64,000 bases of DNA from Caulobacter radicis (GCF_003094615.1 NZ_QDKO01000032.1:336582-400581), one strand, 5' to 3'. Shown: positions 1 to 8,554, counted from the first letter of the stretch. A program made the numbers and translations. Notes: a model not told the origin generated them from the letters alone.

Positions 1-1
1 C

Positions 2-316
2 CTGTTCGAGGCGCCCGTCGCCGACGCCGAGGTGGTCGAGAAGGCCGCCCAGCTGGCCGCCGATCTCGAGGCCGCCCGCCAGCGCGAGCGCGCCCTGGAG
101 GAGGCTGGCGAACAGGCCAGCGAGGCCCTGGGCCGGGCCATCGCCGAGATCCGCGCCGCCCTGGGCGACGAGAGCCTGATCGGCGAAGGCGTCCATGACG
201 ACGAGGAGGGCGCCGCGCCCGCCGAGTTCGCCGACGACGAGACCGAAGACGAACCTGAAGCGTTGTACGACGAGGACGACCCGCCGTTCGACCCCGACCC
301 GCCCGCGAAGGCCTGA
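2..316 (+). CDS. coiled-coil acidic protein upstream of zapA (5' truncated)
   Basis: The reading frame is open from the first bases of the window, so the true start lies upstream and only about 104 C-terminal residues are visible. The visible part begins with an Ala/Glu/Arg-rich heptad-like stretch that should form a coiled coil (about residues 8-50). It ends in a strongly acidic, proline-containing tail (many D/E, then PPFDPDPP). It stops four bases before zapA and is probably co-transcribed with it. Small coiled-coil proteins often sit just upstream of zapA in alphaproteobacteria, so a cell-division accessory role is possible, but that rests on position only. I do not recognise the family with certainty. 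Confidence 0.6.
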   Translation: MFEAPVADAEVVEKAAQLAADLEAARQRERALEEAGEQASEALGRAIAEIRAALGDESLIGEGVHDDEEGAAPAEFADDETEDEPEALYDEDDPPFDPDPPAKA

Positions 317-320
317 GCCC

Positions 321-647
321 ATGGCGCAATTGACCATCCACGTGAACGGCCGCCCCTACAGCGTCGGCTGCGAAGACGGCCAGGAGGCCCACCTCCTGGA
401 GATCGCGCGCCTGTTCGACCGCCAGGTCCGCCAGGTCAGCCAGGAAGTCGGCCAGCTGGGCGAGACGCGCCTGTTCCTGATGGGCGCTCTGCTGCTGGCC
501 GACGAGCTGTCGGACCTGAAGCTGCGCCTGGCCCACAACCAGTCGGAACTGGCCCGCCTGCAGAACGAACAGACCCGCGTCGAAATCCGCGCCATCAAGG
601 CCATCGACGCCGCCGCCGAGCGCATCGAGAAGCTGGCGGCGGGCTGA
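321..647 (+). CDS. zapA: cell division protein ZapA
   Basis: 108 residues, the usual length for ZapA, the cytoplasmic FtsZ-binding protein that promotes bundling of FtsZ filaments at the division ring. The N-terminal strand-turn-strand (LTIHVNGRPYSVGCEDGQE) is the ZapA signature. It is followed by a helix (HLLEIARLFDRQVRQV) and a long C-terminal coiled coil (about residues 60-105) used for tetramerisation. I chose the ATG at 321, four bases after the preceding gene, because upstream in-frame starts would overlap that gene and add an unrelated Arg/Pro-rich extension. 6S RNA and the formyltetrahydrofolate cyclo-ligase gene follow, an order conserved across many Proteobacteria. Confidence 0.9.
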   Translation: MAQLTIHVNGRPYSVGCEDGQEAHLLEIARLFDRQVRQVSQEVGQLGETRLFLMGALLLADELSDLKLRLAHNQSELARLQNEQTRVEIRAIKAIDAAAERIEKLAAG

Positions 648-774
648 TCCCCTCCGGCCCTCCGGGCCACCTCCCTCCTTTTGGGGGGAGCTGTCGCGGA
701 GCGACCGAGGGGGTATCAACAGCCGCGACAACGCGCCGGATACGGAGCCCCTATCGCGGGCCGACCCGACACCC

Positions 775-780
775 TATATT
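775..780 (+). promoter_or_regulatory. -10 element of the 6S RNA promoter
   Basis: TATATT lies 7 bases before the first base of the predicted 6S closing stem. No convincing -35 hexamer is visible at the usual spacing. Confidence 0.45.
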
Positions 781-786
781 GCTCCA

Positions 787-958
787 TGGCGGGTCGTGCT
801 GCGGCTCTCGTCGAAGATTTCTATTCCCAGGGACCTTAATCTCTCTATCGGGACCTGTTCCCTCCCGTGGCCGTGGCTGCGGGAACACGGGGCCCACCTG
901 TAACTAACAGGTTCGAGTGGATTGAAACGTCTTCACGGTTCTTCGCGGCGCCGCCACC
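787..958 (+). ncRNA. ssrS: 6S RNA (SsrS)
   Basis: This non-coding stretch lies exactly where 6S RNA is expected, between zapA and the 5-formyl-THF cyclo-ligase gene. The ends can be paired: GTGCTGCG (796-803) with CGCGGCGC (944-951), then GAAGA/TTTC (813-821) with GAAA (924-927) and TCTTC (930-934). This gives the long closing stem around a central bubble typical of 6S RNA. The internal segment contains CTGTTCCCTCCCGTGG and GCGGGAACACGGG, as in other alphaproteobacterial 6S RNAs. A -10-like TATATT at 775-780 fits initiation near 787. 6S RNA binds sigma-70 RNA polymerase as a promoter mimic in stationary phase. The ends are estimates. Confidence 0.8.
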
Positions 959-996
959 CTTTCCCTTCATCACCCTTTGCGGGCTAGAAGGTCGCG

Positions 997-1611
997 ATGA
1001 CCATCGCCGACCCCGCCGCCGCCAAGACCGCCCTGCGCGTCTTCGTGCGCAATCGCCGCAAGCAGCTGGCCCTCGAACATCCCGAAGCCGACTGGATGGC
1101 GGTGGACGTGGCGCGCGAGCCGCTGTCGGCGCGCTTTCCGGATCCGCACGGCAAGGTCGCCGCGCTCTATCACGGCCTGGGCTCGGAGGTTTCCGCCCGC
1201 GCCCTGGCCGACTGGCTGGCCGGCGAGGGCTGGAGCCTGGCCCTGCCCAGCGTCGAGGGCGCCGATCCGCGCGGCAAGGGCGGCCACATGGTCTTCCGCG
1301 CCTGGACGCCGGGCGAGCCGCTGGCGCGCGACGCCATCGGCCTGGTGGCGCCGGTCGCCGAAAACCCCATCGTCCAGCCCGACCTGGTGGTCGCGCCGCT
1401 GCTGGGCTGGGACCGCGAGGGCCGGCGCCTGGGGCAGGGCGGGGGCTATTACGACCGGGCGCTGGAGGCCCTGCGCGGGCGCAAGGAGACCTTCGTCCTG
1501 GGGCTGGCCTATCACGGCCAGGAAACCCACAATCTGCCCGACGAACGGCACGATCAACGATTGGACGCCATTCTTACCGAAAACGAGTATATCGAGGTCC
1601 GAAAGGACTGA
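997..1611 (+). CDS. 5-formyltetrahydrofolate cyclo-ligase
   Basis: 204 residues. The enzyme converts 5-formyl-THF to 5,10-methenyl-THF using ATP, a salvage step of cytosolic one-carbon metabolism. Visible signatures are the N-terminal basic patch VRNRRKQLALEHP that helps bind ATP, PDLVVAPLLGWDREGRRLGQG with the family glycine-rich loop, GGGYYDRAL, and a C-terminal VLGLAYHGQE. The ATG at 997 is about 40 bases after the 6S RNA, so the two may share a transcript as in other Proteobacteria. The next gene begins 6 bases after the stop, suggesting an operon. Confidence 0.92.
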   Translation: MTIADPAAAKTALRVFVRNRRKQLALEHPEADWMAVDVAREPLSARFPDPHGKVAALYHGLGSEVSARALADWLAGEGWSLALPSVEGADPRGKGGHMVFRAWTPGEPLARDAIGLVAPVAENPIVQPDLVVAPLLGWDREGRRLGQGGGYYDRALEALRGRKETFVLGLAYHGQETHNLPDERHDQRLDAILTENEYIEVRKD

Positions 1612-1617
1612 TCGATC

Positions 1618-2439
1618 ATGCGTTTTGCTTTCTTCGGCGACGTCGTCGGCAAGTCGGGCCGCGACGGCCTGGCCGACCACCTGCCGGGCCTCCGTCGCCA
1701 GCTTGGCCTCGAGTTCGTCATCATCAACGCCGAGAACGCCGCCGCGGGCTTCGGCATCACCGAGAACACCGCCCGCGAGCTGTTCGACGCCGGGGCCGAC
1801 TGCCTGACCCTGGGCAATCACAGCTGGGACCAGCGCGAGGCGCTGACCTACATCGTGCGCGAGCCGCGCCTGATCCGTCCGGCCAACTACCCGATCCTGT
1901 CCGACGCCCCGGGGCGCGGCAGCCACCTCTTCCAGACGGACTCAGGAAAGACGGTTTTCGTCGTCAACCTGCTGGGCCGGGTGCACATGGACGCCATGGA
2001 CGACCCGTTCGCCGCCGCCGACCGCGAGCTCGACAAGGCGCCGCTTGGCCAGGTGGCCGACGCGGTGATCGTCGACATGCACTGCGAGGCCACCTCCGAG
2101 AAGATGGCCATGGGCCACTATTGCGACGGCCGCGCCAGCCTGGTGGTGGGCACCCACACCCACGTGCCGACCGCCGACTGCCAGATCCTGACCGGCGGCA
2201 CCGCCTACCAGACCGACGCCGGCGCCTGCGCCGACTACGACAGCGTCATCGGCAACCAGAAGGAAGAGCCCCTGCGGCGCTTCACCACCAAGATCAGCGG
2301 CGGCCGCTACCAGCCGGCCAGCGGCCCGGCCACGGTCTGCGGCGTGTTCGTCGAGACCGACGACCGCACGGGCCTTGCGGTCCGCGTCGAACCGATCCGC
2401 GTCGGCGGGCGGCTGAAGCAGAGCGTGCCGGAAGTCTGA
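1618..2439 (+). CDS. YmdB-like metallophosphoesterase (TIGR00282 family)
   Basis: 273 residues, typical for this family. The di-metal phosphoesterase motifs are in order: FFGDVVGKSGR near the N-terminus (Asp ligand), INAENAAAGFGIT (Asn/Glu), LGNHSWDQ (the GNH motif), VDMHCEATSEKMAMGH and GTHTHVPTAD (His ligands). Bacillus YmdB is a 2',3'/3',5'-cyclic-nucleotide phosphodiesterase that affects cell-fate decisions; by homology this is probably a cytoplasmic nucleotide phosphodiesterase with unknown physiological substrate. It starts 6 bases after the cyclo-ligase gene, a pairing common in alphaproteobacteria, so co-transcription is likely. Confidence 0.88.
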   Translation: MRFAFFGDVVGKSGRDGLADHLPGLRRQLGLEFVIINAENAAAGFGITENTARELFDAGADCLTLGNHSWDQREALTYIVREPRLIRPANYPILSDAPGRGSHLFQTDSGKTVFVVNLLGRVHMDAMDDPFAAADRELDKAPLGQVADAVIVDMHCEATSEKMAMGHYCDGRASLVVGTHTHVPTADCQILTGGTAYQTDAGACADYDSVIGNQKEEPLRRFTTKISGGRYQPASGPATVCGVFVETDDRTGLAVRVEPIRVGGRLKQSVPEV

Positions 2440-2555
2440 GACCTGGCGATCCCTCTCCCCTCCGGGAGAGGGATAAAAAGCTTCAATCCGCTCCCGCTTG
2501 CATCCGTCATCATCCCGGGCCCAACCTCCGTCCGAGGCAAGCACAGGAGCCCTCC

Positions 2556-2972
2556 ATGACCGACGCCGCCGTCTACACCGCCAAGGCCCACGCCGTGGGC
2601 GGGCGCCAGGGGACCGCCAAGACCGACGACGGCCACCTGGACGTCAAGCTGGGCTATCCCAAGTCGATGGGCGGCGACGGGCAGGGGACCAATCCCGAGC
2701 AGCTGTTCGCGGCGGGCTATGCGGCCTGCTTCCTCGGCGCGCTCGGGCTGGTGGCCCGCAGCCAGAGCGTCAAGCTGGGCGAGCACAGCCTCGACAGCGA
2801 AGTGGATCTGATCAAGGACGACGTCAGCTTCCACATCGGCGTGCGCCTGACGCTCAATGCCCCCGAGATCGACCGCGCGGTGGCCGAGGATCTGCTGCAC
2901 AAGGCCCACCAGGTGTGCCCGTATTCCAAGGCCACCCGCGGCAACGTGGTGGTGGAGCTGAAGGTCGCCTGA
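2556..2972 (+). CDS. organic hydroperoxide resistance protein, Ohr/OsmC family
   Basis: 138 residues. Ohr reduces organic hydroperoxides with a pair of reactive cysteines, using lipoyl-type reductants. Both cysteines are present in family context: AAGYAACFLGAL (about Cys 58) and HQVCPYSKATRGN (about Cys 122). The N-terminal TAKAHAVGGRQG and GYPKSMGG stretches also match the family. The ATG at 2556 follows an AGGAG (2544-2548). The extended open frame upstream overlaps the preceding phosphoesterase gene and is not real. No MarR-type OhrR gene is adjacent, so local regulation is not evident. Confidence 0.92.
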   Translation: MTDAAVYTAKAHAVGGRQGTAKTDDGHLDVKLGYPKSMGGDGQGTNPEQLFAAGYAACFLGALGLVARSQSVKLGEHSLDSEVDLIKDDVSFHIGVRLTLNAPEIDRAVAEDLLHKAHQVCPYSKATRGNVVVELKVA

Positions 2973-3092
2973 TCCTGCGTCCGGCGATGGAATGGGCGGG
3001 TCGCGAGCGCCCCCTGGGGTGACAAGATGCATCTCCTGGCGGTAGAAGCGCCGCCAACCCATTCCATCGTCAGATCAGAGAAGAGCCTCCGA

Positions 3093-3845
3093 ATGGCCGG
3101 CCACTCGAAATTCAAGAACATCATGCACCGCAAGGGCCGCGCCGACGCCGCGCGCTCCAAGCTGTTCTCCAAGCTGTCGCGTGAAATCACCGTGGCGGCC
3201 AAGACCGGCCTGCCCGACCCGGCCATGAACCCGCGCCTGCGCCTGGCCGTGAACAACGCCAAGGCCGAAAGCCTGCCCAAGGACGTCATCGAGCGCGCCA
3301 TCAAGAAGTCGCAGATGGGCGATGCGGCCGACTACACCGAGATCCGCTACGAGGGCATGGGCCCCGGCGGCGTCGGCGTGATCGTCGAGGTGCTGACCGA
3401 CAACAAAAACCGCGCCGCCAGCAACGTCCGCTCGCTGTTCTCCAAGTACGGCGGCAATCTGGGCGCCACCGGCTCGGTGACCTTCAACTTCGACCGCCTG
3501 GGCCAGATCGAGTATCCGGCCGCCAAGGCCAGCGAAGACGCCATGATGGAAGCCGCCATCGAGGCCGGCGCCCAGGACGTCGAGAGCGACATGGGCGAGG
3601 ACGGCGGCCACACCGTCTACACCGCCTTCGAGGACCTCAACGAGGTGTCCTCGGCCCTGGAAGCCAAGTTCGGCGAAGCCTCCTCGACCAAGATCGTCTG
3701 GAAGCCCAAGCTGCTGAACGAAGTCTCCGGCGACAGCGTCGCCACCCTGATGAAGCTACTGGACGCCCTGGACGAGGACGACGACGTTCAGAACGTCTAT
3801 TCCAGCGCCGACATCAGCGAAGAAGAACTGGCCAAGCTGGGCTGA
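3093..3845 (+). CDS. YebC/PmpR family regulator
   Basis: 250 residues, the normal size of YebC/TACO1 proteins. The N-terminus MAGHSKFKNIMHRKGRADA is the unmistakable family signature, followed by KLSREITVAAKTG, YEGMGPGGVGVIVE and KYGGNLGATGSVTFNF. Members are cytoplasmic. Some have been described as DNA-binding regulators (PmpR), and YebC proteins have been linked to relief of ribosome stalling at proline-rich sequences, so the exact role is unsettled. The ATG at 3093 was chosen because the family always begins MAGHSK. In other bacteria the gene often lies beside ruvC; here ruvC does not follow directly. A strong terminator lies about 120 bases downstream. Confidence 0.93.
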   Translation: MAGHSKFKNIMHRKGRADAARSKLFSKLSREITVAAKTGLPDPAMNPRLRLAVNNAKAESLPKDVIERAIKKSQMGDAADYTEIRYEGMGPGGVGVIVEVLTDNKNRAASNVRSLFSKYGGNLGATGSVTFNFDRLGQIEYPAAKASEDAMMEAAIEAGAQDVESDMGEDGGHTVYTAFEDLNEVSSALEAKFGEASSTKIVWKPKLLNEVSGDSVATLMKLLDALDEDDDVQNVYSSADISEEELAKLG

Positions 3846-3865
3846 TCCTTCGCGGCGGAACCTTA

Positions 3866-3956
3866 TCCTTCGACAAGCTCAGGATGAGGTTCTCTGCTGA
3901 CCGAGCCTGCAATGGTCCTCATCCTGAGCCCGTCGAAGGACTAGGACCACGCACCA
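3866..3956. repeat. palindromic intergenic repeat, family A copy 1
   Basis: Two arms of about 24 bases (TCCTTCGACAAGCTCAGGAT at 3866 onward; its near-complement at 3915-3941) flank a 26-base centre. Nearly the same sequence, including the central GAGCCTG and the trailing GGACCACGCAC, recurs at 38801-38892. It can form a long hairpin. Confidence 0.8.
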
Positions 3957-3961
3957 AACAG

Positions 3962-3993
3962 ACGGCCGCTCCATCTGGAGCGGCCGTTTCCTT
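3962..3993 (+). terminator. rho-independent terminator after the YebC gene
   Basis: A perfect 12-base-pair stem, ACGGCCGCTCCA / TGGAGCGGCCGT, has a 2-base loop and is followed by TTTCCTT. It closes the yebC unit before ileS. The weak T-tract makes termination efficiency uncertain. Confidence 0.75.
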
Positions 3994-4165
3994 GTCAGGC
4001 TCCCCTTTGCGCGCGGGCGCCGCTCTGCTATCCCCTCGCTCCATGAGTTTCGTTCGGAAGATCGTGCGAATTATCCGCCCGGCGTGACGCCGCCGGACGA
4101 GACCTCCAGCGCGCGCCGGGTTCCACCCGCCTTCTTCCGACATTCCAGAGCTGGATAGCCTTCCC

Positions 4166-7075
4166 ATGGCCGACGACGCCGCGCCCGCCCGCGACTACCG
4201 CGAAACCGTCTTTCTTCCCGACACGCCGTTCCCGATGCGCGCGGGCCTGCCCAAGAAGGAGCCCGAGATCCTGGAGGGCTGGGCGGCCCTGTCCGACAAG
4301 GGCCTCTACGGCGCCGTCCGCGCCAAGCGCCAGACCGACGGCGCGCCGCTGTTCGTGCTGCACGACGGCCCGCCCTACGCCAATGGCGCGATCCACATCG
4401 GCCACGCGCTGAACAAGATCCTCAAGGACTTCGTCGTCCGCTCGCGCTTCGCCCTGGGCTACGACGTCGACTACGTGCCGGGCTGGGACTGCCATGGCCT
4501 GCCGATCGAGTGGAAGATCGAGGAGAAGTTCCGCAGCCAGGGCCGCCGCAAGGACGAGGTCCCGGCCGAGGAGTTCCGCCGCGAATGCCGCGCCTACGCC
4601 GCCGGCTGGATCGAGGCCCAGAAGGTCGAGTTCCAGCGCCTGGGCGTGCTGGGCGACTGGTGGAACCGCTACGCCACCATGGACTTCACCTCGGAAGCCA
4701 AGATCGTCGAGGAATTCCACCGCTTCGCCTCGAGCGGTCAGCTCTATCGCGGCTCCAAGCCGGTGATGTGGAGCCCGGTCGAGCGCACGGCCCTGGCCGA
4801 CGCCGAGATCGAGTACCACGACCACGTCTCGCCCACGATCTGGGTCAAGTTCCCGGTCGTCGAGGGCTCTGACGCCGCGGTCGGCGCCAAGCTGGTGATC
4901 TGGACCACCACGCCCTGGACCATCCCGGCCAACCGCGCGGTCTCCTACAACCCCGACATCCCCTACGCCGTCTTCGAGGTGAAGGCGCTGGAGGAGGGGC
5001 TCGAGTTCGCGCCCTGGTCCCAGGTCGGCGATCGCCTGATCGTGGCCGAGAAGCTGGCCGAGGAGGTCTTCAAGGCCGCCAAGGTCGCCGCCTTCGAGAA
5101 GGTCGAGAGCGTCGACTGCGAAGGCATGGTCCTGGCCCACCCCCTGGCCGACCTGGACAGCCACTATGGCTTCGCCGTGCCGCTGCTGGCCGGCGACCAC
5201 GTCACCGACGACGCCGGCACGGGCTTCGTGCACACCGCGCCGGGCCACGGCGCCGACGACTACCAGGTGTGGCTGGCCCACGGTCATCGCGAGATCCCCG
5301 ACACGGTCGACCCGGACGGCGCCTACTACGCCCACGTGCCCCTGTTCGGCGGCCTCAAGGTCATCGAGACCGAGGGCAAGAAGACCGGCAAGTTCGGTCC
5401 CGCCAACGGCGCGGTGATGGACAAGCTGATCGAGGCCGGCAACCTGCTGGCGCGCGGCCGTGTCGAGCACAGCTATCCGCACAGCTGGCGCTCGAAGGCC
5501 CCGGTGATCTTCCGCAACACCCCGCAGTGGTTCATCCGCATGGACCACGAGGTCGAGGCCCTCGGCGGCAAGACCCTGCGCGAGACGGCCGTCCAGGCCA
5601 TCGCCGACACCGCCTTCCACCCCGACGCCGGCCGCAACCGCATCGGCGCGATGGTCGAGACGCGTCCCGACTGGCTGATCAGCCGCCAGCGCAACTGGGG
5701 CACGCCGCTGGCGATGTTCGTCGACAAGCATACCGGCCACCCGCTGATCGACGCCGAGGTCAACGCCCGCATCCGGGCGGCCATCACCGAAGGCGGGGCC
5801 GACGCCTGGTTCACCCGTCCCGACGCCGACTTCCTGGGCGCGCACGATCCGGCCCAGTACGAGAAGGTCGTCGACATCCTCGACGTCTGGTTCGACAGCG
5901 GCTGCACCCACGCCTTCACCATCGAGGGCCGTGACGACAGCGCCTGGCCGGCCGACCTCTATCTGGAAGGCTCCGACCAGCACCGCGGCTGGTTCCAGTC
6001 GTCGCTTCTCGAAGGCTGCGGCAGCCGGGGCCGTGCGCCCTACAAGGCCGTCCTGACCCATGGCTTCACCATGGACGAGAACGGCGAGAAGATGTCCAAG
6101 TCCAAGGGCAACACGATCGAGCCCCAGGCGATCACCAAGGAGTCCGGCGCCGAGATCCTGCGGCTGTGGGCGGCCATGGTCGACTATTCGGAAGACCAGC
6201 GGATCGGCAAGACGATCCTGGCCACCACCACGGACGCCTATCGCAAGCTGCGCAACACCATGCGCTACCTGCTGGGCGCCCTGGCCGGCTTCGACGAGGA
6301 AGAGCGCGTCACCGACTATGCCGACTTCCCGCCGCTGGAGAAGTTTATCCTGCATCGTCTGTGGGAGCTGGATGGCCAGGTGAAGGCCGCCTACGAGTCC
6401 TATCGCTTCAGCGACGTGATCCGGCCGCTGGTCGATTTCTGCCAGGGCGACCTGTCGGCTCTGTTCTTCGACATCCGCAAGGACAGCCTCTATTGCGACG
6501 CGCCGACGGCCCTGCGCCGCCGCGCCTATCGCACCGTGCTGGACTACGTGTTCGACCGCCTGACCATCTGGCTGGCCCCGCTGGCCAGCTTCACGATGGA
6601 AGAGGCCTGGGTCACCCGCTTCCCCGAGGCCGGCCCGGTGACCCTGCGGGTGATCCCGCAGACCCCGGCGGCGTGGGAAAACCAGGCCGAGGCCGCGCGC
6701 TGGGCCAAGGTCGAGACCGTCACCGGCGTCGTCACCGGGGCCCTGGAAGTCGAGCGCCGCGAAAAGCGCATCGGTTCGGCTCTGGAGGCCGCGCCGGTGG
6801 TTTACATCGCCGACGCCGAACTGCTGGCCGCTTTCGAGGGCCTGGATGCCGCCGAAGTGTTCCGCACCAGCGCCGCGACCCTGGTCGCCGGCGAGGGCGG
6901 CGCGTTCACGATCGACGAGGTCAAGGGCGTGTCGGTGGATCCGGTGAAGGCCGAAGGCAGGAAGTGCGCCCGCTCGTGGCGCATCCTGCCGGAAGTGGGA
7001 ACCGACCCCCGCTATCCGGAGCTTAGCCTTCGCGACGCCGACGCCGTGGCCTTCTGGGACGCGCAAAGGGCTTAG
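4166..7075 (+). CDS. ileS: isoleucyl-tRNA synthetase
   Basis: 969 residues, class I aminoacyl-tRNA synthetase that charges tRNA-Ile. The HIGH motif is in PYANGAIHIGHALNKI (about residue 75), the editing-domain motif in WTTTPWTIPANRAVSY, and the KMSKS loop in GEKMSKSKGN (about residue 645). The C-terminal end has KCARSWRILPEVG with a single cysteine instead of the CxRCW...CxRC zinc site of E. coli IleS, a change that I believe is common in alphaproteobacterial enzymes. The gene is followed by a palindromic repeat and lspA, the same order as ileS-lspA in many Proteobacteria. Confidence 0.96.
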   Translation: MADDAAPARDYRETVFLPDTPFPMRAGLPKKEPEILEGWAALSDKGLYGAVRAKRQTDGAPLFVLHDGPPYANGAIHIGHALNKILKDFVVRSRFALGYDVDYVPGWDCHGLPIEWKIEEKFRSQGRRKDEVPAEEFRRECRAYAAGWIEAQKVEFQRLGVLGDWWNRYATMDFTSEAKIVEEFHRFASSGQLYRGSKPVMWSPVERTALADAEIEYHDHVSPTIWVKFPVVEGSDAAVGAKLVIWTTTPWTIPANRAVSYNPDIPYAVFEVKALEEGLEFAPWSQVGDRLIVAEKLAEEVFKAAKVAAFEKVESVDCEGMVLAHPLADLDSHYGFAVPLLAGDHVTDDAGTGFVHTAPGHGADDYQVWLAHGHREIPDTVDPDGAYYAHVPLFGGLKVIETEGKKTGKFGPANGAVMDKLIEAGNLLARGRVEHSYPHSWRSKAPVIFRNTPQWFIRMDHEVEALGGKTLRETAVQAIADTAFHPDAGRNRIGAMVETRPDWLISRQRNWGTPLAMFVDKHTGHPLIDAEVNARIRAAITEGGADAWFTRPDADFLGAHDPAQYEKVVDILDVWFDSGCTHAFTIEGRDDSAWPADLYLEGSDQHRGWFQSSLLEGCGSRGRAPYKAVLTHGFTMDENGEKMSKSKGNTIEPQAITKESGAEILRLWAAMVDYSEDQRIGKTILATTTDAYRKLRNTMRYLLGALAGFDEEERVTDYADFPPLEKFILHRLWELDGQVKAAYESYRFSDVIRPLVDFCQGDLSALFFDIRKDSLYCDAPTALRRRAYRTVLDYVFDRLTIWLAPLASFTMEEAWVTRFPEAGPVTLRVIPQTPAAWENQAEAARWAKVETVTGVVTGALEVERREKRIGSALEAAPVVYIADAELLAAFEGLDAAEVFRTSAATLVAGEGGAFTIDEVKGVSVDPVKAEGRKCARSWRILPEVGTDPRYPELSLRDADAVAFWDAQRA

Positions 7076-7090
7076 GCTCGCCGCATTGAT

Positions 7091-7264
7091 CCTTCTCCCC
7101 TTGCGGGAGAAGGTGTCGCCGCAGGCGACGGATGAGGGGTTGAAGGCGCGGTCAGCCGCCACGGCACCGCCAGCGCGACCCCTCATCCGACCTGCGGAGT
7201 TTATCCTCGGGCGGGCTTTGCGCGACCCGGGGGCAGGCCACCTTCTCCCGCAAGGGGAGAAGGA
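7091..7264. repeat. intergenic inverted repeat between ileS and lspA
   Basis: CCTTCTCCCCTTGCGGGAGA (7091-7110) is matched by an inverted copy at 7242-7264, and each arm is itself a short hairpin. The roughly 125 bases between them contain further palindromic pieces (GGTGTCGCCGCAGGCGACG). It resembles the composite intergenic repeats elsewhere in the window and carries no gene. Confidence 0.7.
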
Positions 7265-7287
7265 AGACCGGGGATGAGAGAACGAAC

Positions 7288-7797
7288 GTGGCCTCTTTGA
7301 AGATCACCCGCCTGGGCTGGACCGCCTACGCCGTCGCCGTCGCCACGGTGGTGCTCGACCAGATCTCCAAGCTCTGGGTGCTGGGCCTGCTGGGCTCGGC
7401 CCAGGGTTCCAGCGCCTCGCTGCTGGGGCCGGTCAAGCTGACCATGGTCCACAACTACGGCATGAGCTTTGGCCTGCTGCGCGACCACGCCGAGTGGGGC
7501 CGCTGGCTGCTGACGATCTTCTCGGCGGCGGTGGTGGTGGGCTTGGGCGTCTGGGCGCGCAAGGCGGTGCGGCCGCTGACGGCCCTGGGCCTGGGCATGA
7601 TCATCGGCGGAGCGATCGGCAACAACCTGATCGACCGGGTGATCTATGGCTACGTCGTCGACTTCATCGACGTGTCGCGACTCTATTTCCCCTGGGTGTT
7701 CAACGTCGCCGACTCGGGCATCAGCGTCGGGGTGGCGTTCCTGTTGCTGGACAGTTTCATCGGTGAAGAGAAGAAGCTGTCGCACCAGACGGAATAG
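7288..7797 (+). CDS. lspA: prolipoprotein signal peptidase (signal peptidase II)
   Basis: 169 residues, an inner-membrane aspartyl protease that removes signal peptides from diacylglyceryl-modified prolipoproteins. It has four hydrophobic segments and the family motifs LDQISKLWV, HNYGMSFGLL, GGAIGNNLIDRV...VVDFI (first catalytic Asp region) and FNVADSGISVG (second catalytic Asp). The GTG start at 7288 gives the expected short cytoplasmic N-terminus. Its substrates would include the bamF lipoprotein encoded just downstream. Confidence 0.95.
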   Translation: MASLKITRLGWTAYAVAVATVVLDQISKLWVLGLLGSAQGSSASLLGPVKLTMVHNYGMSFGLLRDHAEWGRWLLTIFSAAVVVGLGVWARKAVRPLTALGLGMIIGGAIGNNLIDRVIYGYVVDFIDVSRLYFPWVFNVADSGISVGVAFLLLDSFIGEEKKLSHQTE

Positions 7798-7923
7798 GGG
7801 CCAAACCAGGGCTTAGCGCCCAAGCAAGGCCACAAATTCGAAGGACATTGGCGCCCGCCTTCGGATGTCGTATCGAGGGCGTCCGATTTTCGGCCCCGGG
7901 GGCGGCCGCTGGAGCATGGGTTC

Positions 7924-8493
7924 ATGAAGTTCAACCGGGTTGCGACCCTGAGCGTGCTGGCCGCCGTGGCCGCCACCGGTCTGGCCGGCTGCCAGTCGGC
8001 CTCGAAGGCCCTGGGCATGAGCAAGGTGGTCCCCGACGAGTTCCGCGTCGTCACCAAGGCTCCGCTCGTCGTTCCGCCGGACTACAGCCTGCGCCCGCCG
8101 GCGCCCGGCGAGCCGCGTCCGCAGGAGCTGCAGCCGGAGAGCGCCGCGCGTCAGGCGCTGCTGGGCCAGAGCCTGGCCGCCAACCGCACCGACGGTGAAA
8201 AGCTGCTGGTCTCCAAGGCCGGCGTCGACAAGGCCGACCCGCTGATCCGCTTCGTCGTCGACGACGAGAACGGCGACCTTGCCCACAAGGACGAGAGCTT
8301 CGCCAAGAAGGTCATGTTCTGGCGCAAGGACGACAAGACCGCCGGCGCGGTGACGGCGGCGGAAGCCGGCGCCACGGCTCCGGTGCCGGTCGACGCGGCC
8401 GCCGAGGAAGAGCGTCTGAAGACCCTCACGGGCGGCGGCGCGATCGTCATCACCCGCGACAAGCAGGGCAAGATCAAGCTGCCGGGCCTCTAG
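7924..8493 (+). CDS. bamF: BamF-type outer-membrane lipoprotein (DUF3035)
   Basis: 189 residues. The N-terminus is a lipoprotein signal (MKFNRVATLSVLAAV..., lipobox LAGC, modified Cys near residue 22). The mature part starts with PDEFRVVTKAPLVVPPDYSL followed by RPPAPGEPRP, the pattern shared by BamC and the alphaproteobacterial BamF/DUF3035 family. BamF is a subunit of the beta-barrel assembly machine described in Caulobacter; it sits at the inner face of the outer membrane. The rest is Ala/Glu-rich with a C-terminal GGAIVITRDKQGKIKLPGL. A good terminator follows. Confidence 0.8.
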   Translation: MKFNRVATLSVLAAVAATGLAGCQSASKALGMSKVVPDEFRVVTKAPLVVPPDYSLRPPAPGEPRPQELQPESAARQALLGQSLAANRTDGEKLLVSKAGVDKADPLIRFVVDDENGDLAHKDESFAKKVMFWRKDDKTAGAVTAAEAGATAPVPVDAAAEEERLKTLTGGGAIVITRDKQGKIKLPGL

Positions 8494-8524
8494 GCCCGGG
8501 GCTGACCAGTCTGAAAGATATTCG

Positions 8525-8554
8525 ACGGCCCGGAGGCTTTGCTTCCGGGCCGTT
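8525..8554 (+). terminator. rho-independent terminator after bamF
   Basis: ACGGCCCGGA and TCCGGGCCGT pair perfectly around a short loop and are followed by TTGCTTTG. It lies between the convergent bamF (+) and the small gene at 8567 (-), so it may serve both. Confidence 0.75.

Noticed and set aside
4043..4087. Short frame MSFVRKIVRIIRPA before ileS
   Set aside because: No Shine-Dalgarno and no isoleucine-codon pattern strong enough to call a leader peptide; it lies just after the terminator and could be chance.
4028..7186. A 1052-codon open frame opposite ileS
   Set aside because: It is the antisense shadow of a strongly conserved isoleucyl-tRNA synthetase; composition is Gly/Ala/Val/Arg-biased and no family pattern is seen.
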